Assembly (NCBI GenBank): GCA_041166745.1 | Contig: JBEEGH010000005.1 | Span: forward strand, 248,001-312,000 | DNA: 64,000 nt | DNA from: DASUCS01 sp041166745 | GTDB taxonomy: Bacteria; Actinomycetota; Acidimicrobiia; Acidimicrobiales; JACDCH01 | Direction: 5' to 3' | Shown: piece by piece, positions 49,043 through 58,246 of the stretch | Position numbering within the stretch: position 1 is the stretch's first letter | Layout: each line of letters starts with the position of its first letter | Translations under genes and position numbers: made by a program | The notes under the pieces: generated by a model | Database searches by the model: none | Seen by the model: the letters and a program-made list of their open reading frames with translations, nothing else | What the model was told of the DNA's origin: nothing

Positions 49043-50132
49043 TCCGGTCCTCGTCGTCAACGCCGGTTCCAGCAGCCTGAAGCTGTCGATCATCGCCGCG
49101 GGCAGCGACAACCCTCTGGCGGCGACAACCGTCGAGTCGTGGGAAGGCGAAGACGTCGACACCGTCGTCTCGTTCGCACAGGGCCATCGGATTGACGCGG
49201 TTGGCCATCGAGTTGTGCACGGCGGCGCTCTCTTCACCGCGCCGGTCGTGATAGACGACACCAGTCGAGAAGCGATTGCATCGTTGACCTCGCTGGCGCC
49301 GTTGCATCAACCGCGCGCCCTCGCGGGCATCGACGCGGTCAGACGGGCGCTGCCCGACCGTCCTGCGATCGCCTGTTTCGACACCGCGTTTCACGCGTCG
49401 ATACCGTCGGCGGCGTCGACCTATGCCGTGCCAGAGACGTGGCGTGAGCAGTGGGGGGTGCGCCGGTACGGGTTCCACGGGTTGTCGCATCGGTGGGCAT
49501 CTCGACGCGCCGCTGAACTGCTGCAGCGTCCGGTCGCGTCGCTGGCAATGGTGACGTGCCACCTCGGCGCAGGGGCTTCGTTGTGCGCGGTGGACGGCGG
49601 AAGTTCGGTGGACACGACCATGGGATTCACGCCGCTCGAGGGCCTGGTGATGGCAACGCGCAGCGGGACCGTCGATCCCGGTCTCGTGATCTGGCTGCTG
49701 CGGAACGGACTCAGCATCGACGAAGTCGACGACGGTCTCGAACACCAGGGTGGCCTGCTCGCGTTGGCCGGCACCGGAGACATGCGCGAGCTCCTCGCGG
49801 CACGCGCCGCCGGCAATCATGCTGCCACCGAGACATTTGGTGTGTACGTGCATCGGTTGTGCCGCGAGGTCGCGGGCATGACCTCTGCGCTGGGTCGGCT
49901 CGATGCGCTGGTCTTCACCGGCGGCATCGGCGAACACGCCCCGGAGATACGAGCAGCTGTCGGCGAACGCCTCGCGTACCTCGGCGTCGCGATCGATGCG
50001 GCTGCCAATCAAAGCGCAGGTGCGGATGTGGTGATCAGCGATCCCGGCGCGTCAGTCGCCACCGTCGTCGTGACGGCGCACGAAGACGTCGAGATCGCCA
50101 CTCAGGTGCGGCAGCTGCTCATCTCGCATTGA
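49035..50132 (+). CDS. ackA: Acetate kinase
   Basis: Transfers phosphate from acetyl-P to ADP. 365 residues, about 30 shorter than most AckA. Family motifs: NAGSSSLKLSII (residues 9-20), GHRVVHGG (about residue 56-63), CFDTAFHASIP (about residue 114-124), RRYGFHGLSHRW (about residue 140-151), CHLGAGASLCAV (about residue 174-185), EGLVMATRSGTVDPGL and FTGGIGEHAPEIR (about residue 295-307). Starts at GTG 49035 inside the phosphoketolase gene (8-base overlap), so the two enzymes are made as a unit. Confidence 0.95.
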   Translation: MTDPVLVVNAGSSSLKLSIIAAGSDNPLAATTVESWEGEDVDTVVSFAQGHRIDAVGHRVVHGGALFTAPVVIDDTSREAIASLTSLAPLHQPRALAGIDAVRRALPDRPAIACFDTAFHASIPSAASTYAVPETWREQWGVRRYGFHGLSHRWASRRAAELLQRPVASLAMVTCHLGAGASLCAVDGGSSVDTTMGFTPLEGLVMATRSGTVDPGLVIWLLRNGLSIDEVDDGLEHQGGLLALAGTGDMRELLAARAAGNHAATETFGVYVHRLCREVAGMTSALGRLDALVFTGGIGEHAPEIRAAVGERLAYLGVAIDAAANQSAGADVVISDPGASVATVVVTAHEDVEIATQVRQLLISH

Positions 50133-50211
50133 TCCGGGGTGCCACCGCGCGTGATGCGATCGGCCGTCGGCGCGCAAGGTGGCGTTCAGTCGTGAGTGAC
50201 CAACGCCTCTA

Positions 50212-50247
50212 TCGAGACCGCCGGCCTCGTGGGCACGATGGTCTCGA
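50212..50247. promoter_or_regulatory. Inverted repeat before the MacB/FtsX-type ABC genes
   Basis: TCGAGACC (50212-50219) and GGTCTCGA (50240-50247), 20 bases apart, lie 18-53 bases before ATG 50265, just ahead of an AGGAGA ribosome binding site. It may be an operator or an RNA stem. Confidence 0.35.
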
Positions 50248-50264
50248 CCTGAGCAGGAGACCCT

Positions 50265-51056
50265 ATGACCACGCTGACGACACCGACCGAGACATTCACG
50301 AACGACACTGACGTCGCAATCAGTGTGAGCCGGGTCGCGGCTGCACGCACCGTCGGAGCCTCAAAGGTGTTCGGCGCGGGCGACACCGAGGTCCGCGCTC
50401 TCGATGACGTCACTGTGGACTTCGAAAAGGGTCGATTCACTGCGATCATGGGTCCGTCCGGGTCGGGGAAGTCGACACTTTTGCATTGCATCGCCGGGCT
50501 CGACTCACTCACCTCCGGCGACGCGTACATCGGCGACGCCAACCTCAGCACGCTCAACGACCGGCAGCTCACGGTCATTCGCCGCGATCGAATTGGCTTT
50601 GTCTTTCAGGCCTACAACTTGATCCCGACGCTCACAGCGATCGAGAACATCAAGCTGCCGTTGCTACTGGCGCGCCGCCACGGTGATCAGCCCTGGATCG
50701 ACACCGTCGTCGACGCCGTCGGTCTGAAGGATCGGCTCCAACACCGGCCGAGCGAGCTGTCCGGCGGGCAGCAACAACGCGCAGCGGTTGCTCGCGCTCT
50801 CGCCAGTCGGCCCGAGATCATCTTCGCCGACGAGCCCACGGGCAACCTCGACTCACGCGCTGGCGCGGAGATCCTGAAGTTTCTGCGGCGAGCTGTCGAC
50901 GACCTGGGCCAGACCATCGTGATGGTCACGCACGACCCCGTGGCCGCGAGCTATGCCGACCGGATCGTGTTCCTAGCCGACGGCCGGATCGTCGACGAGA
51001 TGCTCGAACCCACGGCCGAGCGGATCCTCGACCGGCTCAAGCGATTCGAGGGGTGA
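50265..51056 (+). CDS. ABC transporter ATP-binding protein (MacB/LolD type)
   Basis: 263 residues. Walker A GPSGSGKSTLLHCIAGLD (about residue 64-81), FVFQAYNLIPTLTAIENI (Q-loop), signature LSGGQQQRAAVARALASRP (about residue 165-183), Walker B IIFADEPTGNLDS and switch His in VTHDPVAA. This class powers mechanotransmission rather than classical transport (MacB, LolCDE, FtsEX). A 30-residue Thr-rich N-terminus precedes the domain. The FtsX-like partner gene follows after 6 bases. Confidence 0.93.
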   Translation: MTTLTTPTETFTNDTDVAISVSRVAAARTVGASKVFGAGDTEVRALDDVTVDFEKGRFTAIMGPSGSGKSTLLHCIAGLDSLTSGDAYIGDANLSTLNDRQLTVIRRDRIGFVFQAYNLIPTLTAIENIKLPLLLARRHGDQPWIDTVVDAVGLKDRLQHRPSELSGGQQQRAAVARALASRPEIIFADEPTGNLDSRAGAEILKFLRRAVDDLGQTIVMVTHDPVAASYADRIVFLADGRIVDEMLEPTAERILDRLKRFEG

Positions 51057-51062
51057 CCAGAC

Positions 51063-53618
51063 ATGCTCCGCACCACCCTCAAAGGGCTGCTGGCCCAGAA
51101 GCGACGGCTGATCACGACCGTGTTCGCCGTGACCCTCGGCATCGCGTTCCTCACCGGCACCCTCGTGCTGAACGACACGATGCGGGCGACGTTCGACCGG
51201 CTGTTCAGCAGCGTCTACGCCGGAACCGACGCGGTCGTCCGTGAGAAGGCGGCCTTCGAAGGCCCACAGAACACGGGCCAGCAACGCGGGCGCATCGATG
51301 CGTCGGTGCTCGACGACGTCCGCAAGGTCGACGGGGTAGCCCACGCCGAGGGCAGCATCATGGGCTACACCCGCATCATCGGCAAGGACGGCCAACCCTT
51401 GGGCAACCCGGCGAGCGGCGCGCCGACGTTCGGCACCAACTGGAGTGACACGAAACAGCTCAACTCATTCACGCTCGCTGAGGGGAGGGCACCCCGAGCC
51501 GACGACGAGGTGGTCATCGACAAGAAGAGCGCGCGTGACGGTGGCTTCACGGTCGGCGACAACATCACCGTCATCGTGCAAGGACCGCCGCAAACACTCA
51601 AGCTCGTCGGGATCGCGAAGTTCGGTGATGCCGACAGTCCCGGAGGAGCGAGCGCCGTGTTGTTCACTCCGGCAGCTGCGCAGCGGCTCGTGGCCGAACC
51701 CGGCAAGTTCGACGCCGTTTCGGTGGTGGCGGCCAAGGGTGTGTCTCAAGCGCAGCTCACCGAACGCATCGCCAAAGTCATTCCCGGCGGCACTGAGGTG
51801 CTGACGGGCGCGCAGATCACTGAGGAGTCGCAGAGCGCGATCCGCACGGCGATGTCGTTCTTCACGACCTTCATGCTGGTCTTCGCCGCGGTGGCCCTGC
51901 TGGTGGGCGCGTTCATGATCTTCAACACCTTCTCGATCACGGTGGCGCAGCGAACGAAGCAGAACGCGCTCCTCCGTGCCCTCGGCGCCAGCAAGCGGCA
52001 AGTGCTCGGCTCGGTGCTGCTGGAGGCGTTCCTCGTCGGTGCCGTCGCGTCACTCCTTGGGCTCGCCGGCGGGATGGCCGTCGCCGGCGCACTCAAAGCG
52101 CTCCTCAATACGTTGGGCTTCGAAGTCCCAGCCGGGGGAGTCGTATTCACCCGCGGTACGGCGATTGCTGCGCTCATCGCTGGGATCGGCATCACGGCGC
52201 TCGCCGCGCTCGCCCCTGCACGCGAAGCCGGACGCGTCCCGCCGCTCGCGGCAATGCGAGCGGTCTTTGTCGGCTCGAGCGGCTACGGATCGAAGCGACG
52301 GGTCTTCCCCGGACTCGGCATGCTGGGTGCCGGAGCCGGCGCGTTGCTGTTGGGACTCTTCGGCAGTGTCGACAATGCGCTCTCTCTCGTCGGGCTCGGC
52401 GCGCTGCTGGTGTTCCTCGGCGTCTCCGTTCTCGGGCGGACCGTCTCCCTGCCTTTGAGTCGCATGCTGGGCTGGCCGCTCACCAAGATTCGCGGATTCA
52501 CCGGAGGCCTCGCCCGTGAAAACGCGATGCGCAATCCCAAGCGAACGGCCGCGAGCGCGTCAGCGCTGATGATCGGCGTGGGACTCGTCGCCTTCATCAC
52601 GATCCTCGCGGCATCGACAAGCGCGTCCATCAGCGCCACGATCGACCGGTCGTTCACCGGAGACTTCGTCGTCGACGCCGGCGGCGGTACCACCGGAGGC
52701 GTCGACCCGGGCCTCACCCGACAGCTGAACCAGCTGCCGCAAGTGGAGGCCGCGACCGGACTACGGATCGGCTCCGCCCGCATCGACGGCAGCCCGCAGA
52801 TGGTGGTTGCAGTCGACCCGACGACCGCGTTCCAGCTCTTCGACGTCAAACCGCAGAACGGCCGGCCAACCGACCTCGGCCTCGACTCGATCGCGATCTA
52901 CAAAGACGTCGCCCAGACCAAGCACCTCACCATCGGCGACACCATCCCCGTGCTCTTCAAAGACACCGGCGAGAAGCACCTGCGCGTCGCGCTCATCTAC
53001 GGCGAGAATCGACCGGCGGGTGACTACTTCCTGAGCATCGCAACGTATGAGGCCAACTTCGCCAATCGGTTCGACTATCAGCTCTTCGTGAAGAAGGCGC
53101 CCGATGTCGATACCCAAACTGCACTCGCGGCCGTGAAAGAGACGGCGAAGCAGTTCCCCGGTGTCAAGGTGCTCGATCAGGCCGGCTACAAGCAGGAACT
53201 GGCCAAGCCGATCACGCAGATGCTCACGCTCGTGTACGCCCTGCTCGCTCTTGCCATCCTGATCGCCTTGCTCGGCATCGGTAACACGCTCGCGTTGTCG
53301 ATCCTCGAGCGGACCCGCGAGCTCGGCCTCCTACGCGCCGTGGGGATGACTCGAGGCCAGTTGCGCTCGACCATCCGCTGGGAGTCCGTCATCATCGCTC
53401 TGCAAGGCACGGCCCTCGGCTTGCTGATCGGCCTCTTCTTCGGCTGGGCGCTGGTCGCCGCACTTCACGACCAGGGAGTCGACCAGTTCAGTGCGCCCGT
53501 GACGAGCCTTGTCGTCCTTGTGGTGTTGGCATGCCTCGCAGGGGTGATCGCGGCCATTCTTCCCAGCCGCCGAGCCGCCAGACTCGTCATCCTGCGTGCC
53601 ATCGCATCGGACTCGTAA
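51063..53618 (+). CDS. FtsX-family ABC permease, large two-module form
   Basis: 851 residues: an N-terminal helix (LITTVFAVTLGIAFLTGTLV), a MacB-like periplasmic core domain (about residues 45-230), an FtsX domain with three helices (about 255-390), a second helix pair (about 410-470), a second core domain (about 520-700) and a C-terminal FtsX domain (about 715-851, with NTLALSILERTRELGLLRAV). The duplicated layout is common in actinobacterial exporters of peptides or lipoproteins. Substrate unknown. Followed by an 80-base spacer and a convergent methyltransferase gene. Confidence 0.92.
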   Translation: MLRTTLKGLLAQKRRLITTVFAVTLGIAFLTGTLVLNDTMRATFDRLFSSVYAGTDAVVREKAAFEGPQNTGQQRGRIDASVLDDVRKVDGVAHAEGSIMGYTRIIGKDGQPLGNPASGAPTFGTNWSDTKQLNSFTLAEGRAPRADDEVVIDKKSARDGGFTVGDNITVIVQGPPQTLKLVGIAKFGDADSPGGASAVLFTPAAAQRLVAEPGKFDAVSVVAAKGVSQAQLTERIAKVIPGGTEVLTGAQITEESQSAIRTAMSFFTTFMLVFAAVALLVGAFMIFNTFSITVAQRTKQNALLRALGASKRQVLGSVLLEAFLVGAVASLLGLAGGMAVAGALKALLNTLGFEVPAGGVVFTRGTAIAALIAGIGITALAALAPAREAGRVPPLAAMRAVFVGSSGYGSKRRVFPGLGMLGAGAGALLLGLFGSVDNALSLVGLGALLVFLGVSVLGRTVSLPLSRMLGWPLTKIRGFTGGLARENAMRNPKRTAASASALMIGVGLVAFITILAASTSASISATIDRSFTGDFVVDAGGGTTGGVDPGLTRQLNQLPQVEAATGLRIGSARIDGSPQMVVAVDPTTAFQLFDVKPQNGRPTDLGLDSIAIYKDVAQTKHLTIGDTIPVLFKDTGEKHLRVALIYGENRPAGDYFLSIATYEANFANRFDYQLFVKKAPDVDTQTALAAVKETAKQFPGVKVLDQAGYKQELAKPITQMLTLVYALLALAILIALLGIGNTLALSILERTRELGLLRAVGMTRGQLRSTIRWESVIIALQGTALGLLIGLFFGWALVAALHDQGVDQFSAPVTSLVVLVVLACLAGVIAAILPSRRAARLVILRAIASDS

Positions 53619-53698
53619 ACCCGAGGTGCGGCCACCGCCTTGACGACGGCCCGCCGCGCGATGGCCGCGGCATGAGCCGGAGGGTGTGAGAGAACGGC

Positions 53699-54790
53699 TT
53701 ACTCGAGGCGGTACAGCACGAACTGCGGGTGCTCGACGTCGAGCACCTCGACGGTCGAGAAGCCAGCATCGGCCGCATAGCGGCGCATGGTGTCGGGCCG
53801 GATCACGGTCCCGGTGCCGACGCCGCCGTTCTGCATGCTCACCGCCAGACAATGGAGCGTGCTGAACGTGTAGAAGAACCGCTCCATCTCACTCGCCGGC
53901 ACGGTGAAGGTCTCCTCGGCCCGCTCGTCGGCGACGAGGACAGTGCCGTGCTCGCCCGCGAGCCGCTTCATGGTTTGCAGGATCCCGACCGGGTCGGGCA
54001 TGTCGTGCAACATCTCGATCGCCATCACCAGGTCGTAGTCGCCGACGATCGCAGGATCGGCCGCGTCGCGCACCTCGAACCGGGCCCGCTCGCCAACGCC
54101 CGCAGCCCCGGCCTGCTCTCGCGCGGCGTCGATGGACGCCTCGTCGAGGTCGAAGCCATCGATCTCGGCGTTCGGATACGCGGCCGCGATGGTGATCGCG
54201 GCCAGGCCCTCGCCACAGCCCACCTCGGCGATGCGCACACGCTCGCCAGCGGTCAACTTCGCCTGGACGTTCGACAACGCCGGCAACCACGTCTGGGTGA
54301 GGTGATTGACGAACACCGGCCGAGTGAACGCGGCCTGGATGTCGTGCATGTCGAACAGGCCGAACGCGGCGCCGGTGCCGTTGCGGAACTCCTCGACCAT
54401 GATGTCGATCGCCTTGCTCAGCCAGGGCACGACCGCTGCGCACGGCTTCATGCACGCCTCACTGTCGTCGTCGAGGAGGACGTGGGCGTGGGCGTTCGGC
54501 AGGGTGAACCGGCGCTCGCCGGCCGGCTTGGTCACGTCGTCGACCTCGAGCACGCCGGCGACCGTCTGCTGCTCGAGCCATTCCTGCGCGTACCGTTCGG
54601 CGATGCCCGCGCCAGCGGCCACCTCCTGCGAACGTAAGGGCCCGGCGCCCGCCAGCGTCTCGTAGAGGCCGAGCCGGATACCGAGCTCGACGTTCGCGAG
54701 CTCCATCGTGGCGAGGCAAGCCATGAAAAGGTTGCCCGAGAACGCTTCGACCTCGGCCTCGTCCTCGCCCGTCAACTCGATTGCCGTCAT
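53699..54790 (-). CDS. SAM-dependent methyltransferase with N-terminal winged helix (Rv2258c type)
   Basis: 363 residues. Residues 20-100 form a winged-helix dimerisation domain (LRSQEVAAGAGIAERYAQEW, then LEVDD and RRFTLPNAH); the class I methyltransferase core follows with motif I IAEVGCGEGLAAITIA (about residue 187-202), the acidic IDGFDLDEASI and motif II/III YDLVMAIEMLHDMPDP (about residue 255-270). The arrangement matches Rv2258c-like methyltransferases of unknown small-molecule substrate. ATG 54790 has a GGAGG site. It is divergent from the nucleosidase-like gene that could recycle its SAH product (inference). Confidence 0.88.
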   Translation of the reverse strand: MTAIELTGEDEAEVEAFSGNLFMACLATMELANVELGIRLGLYETLAGAGPLRSQEVAAGAGIAERYAQEWLEQQTVAGVLEVDDVTKPAGERRFTLPNAHAHVLLDDDSEACMKPCAAVVPWLSKAIDIMVEEFRNGTGAAFGLFDMHDIQAAFTRPVFVNHLTQTWLPALSNVQAKLTAGERVRIAEVGCGEGLAAITIAAAYPNAEIDGFDLDEASIDAAREQAGAAGVGERARFEVRDAADPAIVGDYDLVMAIEMLHDMPDPVGILQTMKRLAGEHGTVLVADERAEETFTVPASEMERFFYTFSTLHCLAVSMQNGGVGTGTVIRPDTMRRYAADAGFSTVEVLDVEHPQFVLYRLE

Positions 54791-54904
54791 CGGTCTTCCA
54801 CCTCCGTCATCGCCGGATCAGCATTCTCTCGTACGGTCGTCGTTCGTGCCGCTGACTCGGGGTCGAAGAGGATGCCGCGCTGCCGTCGACGAACTCTTGT
54901 CGTC

Positions 54905-55639
54905 ATGACGAAGGCAGAGCGGGTGCTGGTGTTCGCGCCGATGTCGAGCGAGATGCGCCCAGTGGCCAAGCTGCTCCACCTGGAGCGCACTGGCGAGCAA
55001 GGCGGGATTCCGGTCTACACCGGAGATTGCGGCGACGCCGAGGTCGTCCTCACCGGGACAGGCATCGGGCCGGAGCTTGCGAATGGTGCCGCGGAACGGA
55101 TGCTTGCCGGTTCGGCGTTCGACCGCGTGATCGTCTCTGGCATAGCCGGCGGGCTCGCTCCGGCGTCGCTGGTCGGCGATCTCGTCGTGCCGGAGGAGGT
55201 GTACGACGGCGCCACCGGCGACCGCTTCCGGTCGACTCCGATCGAGGGCGTTACGCCCAAAGGCGTCATCCGCATGGGCGACGGGGACTCCTACGAGCTC
55301 AACGATGCCGAAGTGGCGCGGCTGGTCGACGAAGGCGTGACCGCCGTCGACATGGAGACGGCGGCGATCGCGAGGGTGTGCGCCCGGCACGACGTGCCGT
55401 GGATCGCGTTCCGCGTGATCAGCGACATGGCGGGCGAGGCGGCCCTCGACGCCGGCGTGCTCGCCCTCGTTGACGAGCTCGGCAACCCCAAGCCGTGGCC
55501 CTCGGTCAAATACCTGTTCACGCATCCGAGACAGATCCCGCTGATGCTGCGCGTCGGCCGCGATGCAAGCGCCGCGGCCCGCGCCGCCGCCAAGGCCGCG
55601 GTCGCCGCTATCAGTCCCCGCGGAGCGCCACCTCAGTAG
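54905..55639 (+). CDS. MTA/SAH nucleosidase-like protein (phosphorylase superfamily)
   Basis: 244 residues of the purine nucleoside phosphorylase fold. Visible are VLVFAPMSSEMRPV near the N-terminus (Glu of the nucleosidase), LTGTGIGPELA (about residue 48-58), VSGIAGGLAPASLVGDLVV (about residue 72-90), GVTAVDMETAAIARVC (about residue 146-161) with the ribose-binding Met-Glu, and VISDMAGEAA with the catalytic Asp. The C-terminal tail is Ala-rich. 5'-Methylthioadenosine/SAH hydrolysis is the best guess; futalosine hydrolase or another nucleosidase is possible. ATG 54905 preferred over an upstream frame that begins in the spacer. Confidence 0.8.
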   Translation: MTKAERVLVFAPMSSEMRPVAKLLHLERTGEQGGIPVYTGDCGDAEVVLTGTGIGPELANGAAERMLAGSAFDRVIVSGIAGGLAPASLVGDLVVPEEVYDGATGDRFRSTPIEGVTPKGVIRMGDGDSYELNDAEVARLVDEGVTAVDMETAAIARVCARHDVPWIAFRVISDMAGEAALDAGVLALVDELGNPKPWPSVKYLFTHPRQIPLMLRVGRDASAAARAAAKAAVAAISPRGAPPQ

Positions 55640-55654
55640 CGCGGTTCGACGAAC

Positions 55655-56791
55655 TCACGACAGCGCGTGCTCGAGGTCGGCGATCAGATCGCTCGTCGTC
55701 TCGATGCCGACGGACAGCCGCACGAGACTGGGGTCGACGGCGAGAGGCGATTCGGCCGCTGACGCGTGGGTCATGCGCGCGGGGTGCTCGATGAGCGACT
55801 CCACGGCGCCCAGCGATTCCGCGAGTGTGAACAGCCTCGTGCGTCGCACCATCTCGAGCGCGGCCGGTTCGCCGCCATGCAGCGTGAACGACACCATTCC
55901 TCCGAAGTCGCGCATCTGGCGTTTGGCGACGTCGTGGCCCGGATGCTCGGGAAGCCCCGGCCAGAGCACGCGGTCGACGGCTGGATGAGCGACGAGCATC
56001 TCGGCGACGGCGCGGGCATTGTCGCAATGGCGGTCCATGCGCACCGCGAGTGTCTTCACGCCCCGCAGGACGAGGTAGCAGTCGAATGGTGACGGCACCG
56101 CGCCGGTCGCGTTCTGCAGGAAGCGAATGCCGTCGGCGAGATCATCATCGGACGTCGCGACGAACCCGCCCACGACGTCGGAGTGTCCGCCCAGATACTT
56201 GGTGGACGAATGCACGACGGCGTCGGCACCCAACGCGAGTGGTTGCTGCAGGTACGGCGTTGCGAACGTGTTGTCGACCACGACGTGTGCGCCGTGACCA
56301 TGCGCGATGTCGCTGATTGCTTCGATGTCGACGATGCTGAGCGCAGGGTTGGTGGGCGACTCGAGCCACACGACCGTGGCGTCGTCGGGCCACTCGCGCG
56401 CCAGACGATCCACGTCAGTGAGGTCTGCGGCCGACCACGTCCAGCCCGCGGGCCGGAACACCTTGTCGACGAGGCGGAAGGTGCCGCCGTACGCGTCGTT
56501 GCCCAGCACGACGTGCGAACCCGCCGGCAGTTGCCGCAGCAGCACGTCTTCGGCCGCGAGCCCACTCGCGAACGCGAAGCCGTGGCGCGCCGTTTCAAGC
56601 GATGCGAGGCACGTCTCGAGGGCGGCGCGGGTGGGGTTTCCCGAGCGTGAGTACTCGAAGCCTTGGTGCTCACCGACGGCGGTCTGGGCGAAGGTAGTGG
56701 TGAGCGAGATCGGAGGGACGATGGCGCCCGTCGCGGCGTCCGGCGCTTGTCCGGCGTGAATCGCCCTGGTTTCGAATCCGGGTTCGGTCAC
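55655..56791 (-). CDS. Cystathionine gamma-synthase/gamma-lyase
   Basis: PLP enzyme of the Cys/Met metabolism family, 378 residues. PLP-Lys in HSSTKYLGGHSDVVGG (about residue 190-205), the YSRSGNPTR loop (about residue 48-56), SGLAAEDV, and the SLGAVESLIEHPARMTH C-terminal block. Since it sits directly behind cystathionine beta-synthase (overlap of 4 bases), the gamma-lyase direction (cystathionine to cysteine) is likely, giving a reverse transsulfuration pair; gamma-synthase activity cannot be excluded. Confidence 0.92.
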   Translation of the reverse strand: MTEPGFETRAIHAGQAPDAATGAIVPPISLTTTFAQTAVGEHQGFEYSRSGNPTRAALETCLASLETARHGFAFASGLAAEDVLLRQLPAGSHVVLGNDAYGGTFRLVDKVFRPAGWTWSAADLTDVDRLAREWPDDATVVWLESPTNPALSIVDIEAISDIAHGHGAHVVVDNTFATPYLQQPLALGADAVVHSSTKYLGGHSDVVGGFVATSDDDLADGIRFLQNATGAVPSPFDCYLVLRGVKTLAVRMDRHCDNARAVAEMLVAHPAVDRVLWPGLPEHPGHDVAKRQMRDFGGMVSFTLHGGEPAALEMVRRTRLFTLAESLGAVESLIEHPARMTHASAAESPLAVDPSLVRLSVGIETTSDLIADLEHALS

Positions 56792-58176
56792 TGGTCGGCG
56801 CCCGAGAGGTAGCGCAGCATGTCGGTGCGGGCCAACACGATGTAGGGACGGCCGCCCGCGAGCACCACCACTGCGGGCGCTCGGTCGAGCAGCTCGACGG
56901 CGAGTTCGAGCGGTTGACCGATACCGATCGTCGGCAGCCGCGGTCCCATCACTTTCTCGACGGGACTGTCGAGGATGCTGCGGTCGTGCATCGCGAGGTC
57001 CATCAGCGCGAGCTCGTCAACCGCGCCGAGCACCTCGGCGGCCGCGAGCGGCAGCTCACCCTTCGCTACTGGTAGCTGCGACACTCCGTGACCGCGCATC
57101 AAGTTCACGGCGCGGCGCACGGTGTCGTCGGGGTGCACATACACGAGCGGAGGAACATCGCCGCCCCGAGCGCGGAGCACATCGGCGACCGTGCGGCCCT
57201 CGGCGTGCGCGAATCCGAGGCCGGCCATCCAGTCGTCGTTGAACACCTTCGACAGATAGCCACGTCCCGAGTCGGGGATCAGCACCACGACGAGACCATC
57301 GGGGCCGAGGTCTTTGCCGACCTCGAGGGCCGCGGCAACCGCGGTGCCGCCAGATCCGCCGATGAGGATGCCCTCTTCGGCGGTGACTCGACGCGCCATG
57401 AGGAAGCTGTCCTCGTCGGTGACGGCGACGACTCGATCGACGAGCGTGGGGTCGTACGTGCTCGGCCAGAAGTCTTCGCCGATGCCTTCGACGAGATAGG
57501 GCCGTCCAGATCCGCCCGAGTACACCGAGCCCGCGGGATCGGCGCCGATGATCTGCACGGCCGGGTTCTGCGCCTTCAAGTAGCGCGCGACGCCGGTGAT
57601 CGTGCCGCCCGTGCCGATGCCCGCTACGAAGTGGGTGATCTGGCCGGCGGTCTGTCGCCAGAGCTCAGGGCCGGTCGACTGTTCGTGCGCTCGCGGATTC
57701 CATTCGTTGTCGTACTGGTTCGGCCGGAACGCACCGGGTGTCTCGCGGACGAGGCGCTCGGCGACCGAGTAGTACGACTGTGGATCGTCTGGCTCGACGG
57801 CCACGGGGCACACGATCACTTCGGCTCCGTAGGCCCGCAGCAGCGCAACCTTCTCCGGAGCAACCTTGTCGGTCATCACGAAGATGCACCGGTAGCCGCG
57901 TTGGGCGGCCACGATCGCCAAGCCGACGCCGGTGTTGCCCGAGGTCGGTTCGATGATCGTGCCCCCCGGACCGAGCAATCCCTCACGCTCCGCCGCGTCG
58001 ATCATCGCCACCGCGGGTCGGTCCTTGACGCTTCCACCCGGATTGGTCGTCTCCAGCTTGGCAACGACTTGGCAACGCAGACCTTCGCTGACCCGCCGCA
58101 GACGGACGAGCGGCGTGTTGCCGATCAGGTCGAGCAGCGAGTCGGCGATCTGCGGTGTTTCGGGCAGATGCGCCAC
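56788..58176 (-). CDS. cbs: Cystathionine beta-synthase with CBS-domain pair
   Basis: 462 residues. PLP domain with Lys in NPGGSVKDRPAV (about residue 46-57), the phosphate loop PTSGNTGVGLAI (about residue 78-89) and GIGTGGTITGVARYL (about residue 187-201). Residues 335-460 form two CBS domains (VLRARGGDVPPLVYVHPDDT, HGVSQLPVAKGE), as in full-length CBS rather than plain cysteine synthase. GTG 58176 has TAGCGT 6 bases upstream, so the mRNA is probably leaderless. Forms an operon with the gamma-lyase gene. Confidence 0.94.
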   Translation of the reverse strand: MAHLPETPQIADSLLDLIGNTPLVRLRRVSEGLRCQVVAKLETTNPGGSVKDRPAVAMIDAAEREGLLGPGGTIIEPTSGNTGVGLAIVAAQRGYRCIFVMTDKVAPEKVALLRAYGAEVIVCPVAVEPDDPQSYYSVAERLVRETPGAFRPNQYDNEWNPRAHEQSTGPELWRQTAGQITHFVAGIGTGGTITGVARYLKAQNPAVQIIGADPAGSVYSGGSGRPYLVEGIGEDFWPSTYDPTLVDRVVAVTDEDSFLMARRVTAEEGILIGGSGGTAVAAALEVGKDLGPDGLVVVLIPDSGRGYLSKVFNDDWMAGLGFAHAEGRTVADVLRARGGDVPPLVYVHPDDTVRRAVNLMRGHGVSQLPVAKGELPLAAAEVLGAVDELALMDLAMHDRSILDSPVEKVMGPRLPTIGIGQPLELAVELLDRAPAVVVLAGGRPYIVLARTDMLRYLSGADQ

Positions 58177-58182
58177 GGTCGC

Positions 58183-58188
58183 ACGCTA
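58183..58188 (-). promoter_or_regulatory. TAGCGT -10 box of the cbs operon
   Basis: On the minus strand TAGCGT ends 6 bases before GTG 58176. It is identical in sequence and spacing to the cobO box. Confidence 0.4.
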
Positions 58189-58246
58189 TCGGGACGGCTA
58201 GGCCGGGCAGGCCACGTCGATACGAGGCCGTCGTGCCGTTGCGCGA

